Shown one piece after another: positions 60,480-63,512 of a DNA stretch of 63,512 nucleotides. The notes beneath the pieces were generated by a model. That model saw nothing but the letters and a program-made list of their open reading frames with translations. It was not told where the DNA came from and ran no database searches. Numbering within the stretch: the stretch's first letter is position 1; each line of letters starts with the position of its first letter. Made by a program: the position numbers and the translations under genes. The DNA is from Bacteroidota bacterium (lineage in GTDB: Bacteria > Bacteroidota > Bacteroidia > Flavobacteriales > Weeksellaceae), in NCBI GenBank assembly GCA_023422635.1, contig JAFAGO010000044.1, positions 1 to 63,512 of the forward strand, written 5' to 3'.

Positions 60480-62150
60480 TTAATACGAATCTTCGTGTAC
60501 AGAAATTACGGCTCTTCCACTTGGGTCGTTCATTTTTTTAAATGCTTCATCCCATTCCAATGCAATTGGCGTTGAGCACGCTACAGAGGGAACAGAAGGA
60601 ACGGTTCCTGCAGAGGTTTCACTTGGGAAATGTTCTTCAAATATAGTTCTGTAACGATATTCTTCTTTGTTTTGAGGAGTATTGAGCGGAAAACGGAATT
60701 TTGCATTTTCCATCATTTCATCGGTTACTTCTTGTTCTGCGATTTCTTTTAACGTATCAATCCATGAATATCCCACACCATCTGAAAACTGTTCTTTTTG
60801 TCTCCAAGCCACTTCTGGCGGAAGCAAATCTTCAAATGCTTTTCTCAACACCCATTTTTCCATCTTGCCTTCGGCTTTGTTGATCATTTTATCTTGTGGA
60901 TTCACCGTCATCGCCACATCCATAAATTCTTTATCCAAGAATGGAACGCGGCCTTCAATTCCCCAGCTCATCAATGCTTTATTGGCTCTCAAGCAATCAT
61001 ATAAATGCAATTTAGATAATTTTCTTACCGTTTCATCGTGAAATTCTTTCGCGTTGGGTGCTTTATGAAAATACAAATATCCTCCAAACAACTCATCCGA
61101 ACCTTCGCCGGAAAGCACCATTTTAATCCCCATGGATTTAATCACTCTTGCCAAAAGATACATCGGAGTGGAAGCACGAATGGTGGTAACATCATAGGTT
61201 TCCAAATGATAAATAACGTCGCGCACCGCATCTAAACCTTCTTGAACGGTAAAGTTAATTTCGTGGTGAACAGAGCCAATATGATCTGCCACTTTTTTTG
61301 CAGCAATTAAATCAGGAGAACCTTCTAAACCAACGGCAAAACTGTGCAAACGTGGATACCACGCTTCTTGAGTATCGCCACTTTCGATTCTGTTTTTGGC
61401 ATATTTCGCGGTAACTGCAGAAATAATGGAAGAATCCAAACCTCCAGAAAGCAAAACGCCATACGGAACATCCGACATTAATTGTCTGTGAACTGCAGCT
61501 TCAAGAGCTTCGCGGATTTTCTGAATATCGGTTACATTATCTTTTACAGCATCAAAATTTTCCCAATCTCTTTTGTACCATTGTTGCAATTCGTGACCTT
61601 CTGGACTGTACACATAATGACCTGGTAGAAAAGTTTCAATGGTATTGCAAACGCCTTCTAACGCTTTCAATTCAGAAGCTACATAGAAGTTTCCATTTTT
61701 ATCCCAACCTTGATACAGCGGACAAATCCCCATGTGATCGCGAGCAATCAAATACATATCTTTTTCAATATCGTAAAGGGCAAATGCAAAAATACCGTTC
61801 AGTTTTTCAATGAAATTTTTACCATCTCTTTCGTACAAGGCGAGAATTACTTCACAGTCGGACTTGGTTTGAAATTCATAATCCGGAAATTCTTTTCTCA
61901 GTTCCTGATGGTTATAAATTTCACCGTTTACCGCCAGAACCACTTTTCCATCTTTTGAGAAAAGCGGTTGTTTACCAGAAGTAGGATCTACAATCGCCAA
62001 ACGTTCATGAGAGAATATTGTTTTATCATTTTGAAAAACGCCACTCCAATCCGGACCGCGATGGCGAATTTTTTTGGACATTTCCAAAACTTGAGGTCGT
62101 AACGTTTCAGTTTTCTGTTTTGCATCGAACAGACATACAATTCCACACAT
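60480..62150 (-). CDS. asnB: asnB, glutamine-hydrolysing asparagine synthetase B
   Basis: This 556-aa enzyme makes asparagine from aspartate, glutamine and ATP. The N-terminal glutaminase domain begins with the nucleophile Cys2 (MCGIVCLFD) and has RHRGPDWSG and NGEIYNH. The synthetase domain has the pyrophosphate loop SGGLDSS (235-241) and LSGEGSDELFGGYLYF. Length and motifs match class B enzymes of E. coli type. A promoter element lies at 62189-62196 and a terminator follows. Confidence 0.95.
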   Translation of the reverse strand: MCGIVCLFDAKQKTETLRPQVLEMSKKIRHRGPDWSGVFQNDKTIFSHERLAIVDPTSGKQPLFSKDGKVVLAVNGEIYNHQELRKEFPDYEFQTKSDCEVILALYERDGKNFIEKLNGIFAFALYDIEKDMYLIARDHMGICPLYQGWDKNGNFYVASELKALEGVCNTIETFLPGHYVYSPEGHELQQWYKRDWENFDAVKDNVTDIQKIREALEAAVHRQLMSDVPYGVLLSGGLDSSIISAVTAKYAKNRIESGDTQEAWYPRLHSFAVGLEGSPDLIAAKKVADHIGSVHHEINFTVQEGLDAVRDVIYHLETYDVTTIRASTPMYLLARVIKSMGIKMVLSGEGSDELFGGYLYFHKAPNAKEFHDETVRKLSKLHLYDCLRANKALMSWGIEGRVPFLDKEFMDVAMTVNPQDKMINKAEGKMEKWVLRKAFEDLLPPEVAWRQKEQFSDGVGYSWIDTLKEIAEQEVTDEMMENAKFRFPLNTPQNKEEYRYRTIFEEHFPSETSAGTVPSVPSVACSTPIALEWDEAFKKMNDPSGRAVISVHEDSY

Positions 62151-62188
62151 TCTTTTGTAACTTTTTAAAATTCAACAATTAATTGGGA

Positions 62189-62196
62189 CAAAAATA
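62189..62196 (-). promoter_or_regulatory. TAnnTTTG promoter element of asnB
   Basis: The minus strand reads TATTTTTG at 62196-62189, 38 bp before the ATG. Confidence 0.6.
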
Positions 62197-62498
62197 TAAA
62201 GTTGATTTACAATATAAAAACAAAAAGACAATATAATGTATAATTTTAACTTTATTAAGTAAATAAAAGTAAATAAATTTAAAACAATTCACATTATAAG
62301 AAATTCAGTAAAAAAAATTAACTTTTTAAAATTAAAAATTTCAATTGAGCACATCTATTAATCTGTTTACAAAAAAATTATGAATTAATTATTGATGTAT
62401 GTTAATATTTTATAAAAAATTTTGCGCGTATTTTGCGTTACATTTTCATCATTTGTGTTTTTTATGCCTTTCTGCTGCTTTATGCGCTGAAAGGTTTT
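62197..62498. other. AT-rich non-coding stretch with a plus-strand terminator-like hairpin
   Basis: No gene seen. CCTTTC (62467-62472) and GAAAGG (62489-62494), followed by six Ts, form a plus-strand terminator-like hairpin although no plus-strand gene precedes it. I see no clear plus-strand promoter. Confidence 0.45.
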
Positions 62499-63512
62499 TT
62501 ATTGGTTCAAACGTTCTATAAGCGCCATATAAAAACCATCATACCCTTGACTAGGCATAATCTTTTCATCTTTTACCAACTTAAAATCTGGGTTATTTTT
62601 AAGGAATTCTTCCACTTGAAGATTGTTTTCCGAAGGCAGAATTGAGCACGTTGCATAAATCATTTTACCACCTTTTTTGAGGATTTTACTGTAATCCTGC
62701 AAAATTTGCTGTTGCTCTTTTTTAATTCTATCAATAAATTCTTGATCAATTTTCCATTTACTGTCGGGATTTCTTTTTAAAACACCCAAACCAGAACATG
62801 GCGCATCAATTAGCAAACGATCCGCTTTTTCGTATAATCTTTTAATTACTTTATTATCAGTGATTTCACGGGTTTCAATATTATGAGCACCGGCACGTTT
62901 TGCTCTCCTTTTTAATTCTGCCAATTTCCAACCGTGGATATCAAGGGCGATAATCTGTCCTTTATTTTTCATTAACGATGCCAAATGCAAGGTTTTCCCT
63001 CCTGCTCCAGCGCAAACATCTACCACACGTTGTCCTTCTTTCACATCTAAAAAATAACCAATTTCTTGTGAACTCGCATCTTGAACTTCAAAAAGTCCAT
63101 CTTTAAAAGCGGAAGTAAGAAAAACGTTTTTCTTCTCTTCCAGCTGTACCGCATCTGGATAATGATGAAGAGTGTGACTTTCCACATTTTCCTCAGAAAG
63201 CTCCTTTACCAAATCGTGGGCATTTGTTTTCAAAGTATTGGCACGAAGAACTGTTGGTGCTTGTTGATTTAAGGCTGCAAGTTCCTTTTCCCATTTTTCG
63301 CCTAATTCCTTTTGTAGCGTTTCCACCAACCAATCAGGAACAGAATATTCGATTGCTTTTGTTGGAACTGTTCCTTTTTTTAATTTGGTAAGAATATCCG
63401 CAGTTTTTACACCATCAAATTCTTCAAATTTTTTGTAATGTGTTTTTGTCCAAAGCAAATATGCCAATATTAATTTATAAATGTTAGAAGGTTTTACGCC
63501 TTCGCCCATATA
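62499..63512 (-). CDS. RsmB/NOP-type 16S rRNA m5C methyltransferase (5' end beyond the right edge)
   Basis: About 337 residues of the C-terminal part are present. The SAM-binding domain has VVDVCAGAGGKTLHLASLM, DIHGWKLAELKRRAKRAG, DAPCSGLGVLKRNPD and the catalytic cysteine in YATCSILPSENN. It methylates cytosine in rRNA. The frame stays open to the window end (a Tyr codon precedes the first Met seen), and family members usually have some 60-70 more N-terminal residues, so the true start lies outside. Confidence 0.92.
   Translation of the reverse strand, partial: YMGEGVKPSNIYKLILAYLLWTKTHYKKFEEFDGVKTADILTKLKKGTVPTKAIEYSVPDWLVETLQKELGEKWEKELAALNQQAPTVLRANTLKTNAHDLVKELSEENVESHTLHHYPDAVQLEEKKNVFLTSAFKDGLFEVQDASSQEIGYFLDVKEGQRVVDVCAGAGGKTLHLASLMKNKGQIIALDIHGWKLAELKRRAKRAGAHNIETREITDNKVIKRLYEKADRLLIDAPCSGLGVLKRNPDSKWKIDQEFIDRIKKEQQQILQDYSKILKKGGKMIYATCSILPSENNLQVEEFLKNNPDFKLVKDEKIMPSQGYDGFYMALIERLNQ

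Noticed and set aside
62433..62645. 70-codon plus-strand open frame with hydrophobic start
   Set aside because: It has a TTG start, runs antisense into the methyltransferase gene and crosses a terminator-like hairpin.

Overview
The window comes from an AT-rich member of the Bacteroidota, most likely a flavobacterium of the Chryseobacterium/Kaistella group (Weeksellaceae). The evidence is the recurrent promoter signature TAnnTTTG directly upstream of many genes, Bacteroidota-typical families (GSCFA, DUF2490, DUF6814, DUF2461), weak or absent Shine-Dalgarno sequences, and close matches from memory to family sequences of that group. It is mostly core chromosome. I see no rRNA, tRNA, CRISPR array, prophage or complete insertion sequence.

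Layout. (1) 1-2739, minus strand: pyrimidine operon with a leader peptide and attenuator, then pyrB, carA, a small four-helix-bundle (IVP/S23-type) gene and the first codons of carB. (2) 2792-13944, plus strand: a short-chain fatty acid cluster with a zinc-ribbon/HTH protein, outer-membrane porin, MHS transporter, two small membrane proteins, a sodium-symporter/histidine-kinase fusion, a receiver-only response regulator, propionyl-CoA synthetase and acetyl-CoA synthetase. (3) 14116-25492: a stress-type protein, pheA, kbl, a JmjC/cupin oxygenase, dacB, priA, proline dehydrogenase, aroB and an outer-membrane barrel. (4) 25573-33324, minus strand: purine genes in the order purB, purL, purC, purF. 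(5) 33448-46820: thioredoxin-like proteins, an acyltransferase, a glycosyltransferase, a DnaQ-type exonuclease, two DEAD-box helicases, tatD, GSCFA, a prenyl synthase, the Pit phosphate transporter with its DUF47 partner, DUF2490 and DUF2461. (6) 47316-56027: flippase, methyltransferase and glycosyltransferases of a surface-glycan type, an amidohydrolase and polA. (7) 56440-63512: a drug-efflux MFS, the agmatine-to-putrescine pair aguB/aguA split by a second IVP gene, asnB and an RsmB-type methyltransferase running off the right edge.

The most notable signal is shared by two distant loci. A roughly 0.5-kb module made of a single four-helix-bundle gene between inverted, degenerate 7-9 bp repeats lies exactly between two co-directional, functionally paired enzyme genes (carA|carB and aguB|aguA). 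At each site the repeats run into a neighbouring reading frame and encode a new protein end (CarA C-terminus, AguA N-terminus). These look like small operon-invading elements. The second notable signal is a putative pyrBI-style attenuator upstream of pyrB: promoter, 24-codon leader, intrinsic terminator, then pyrB. The gene upstream is divergent, so the terminator has no other transcript to end.
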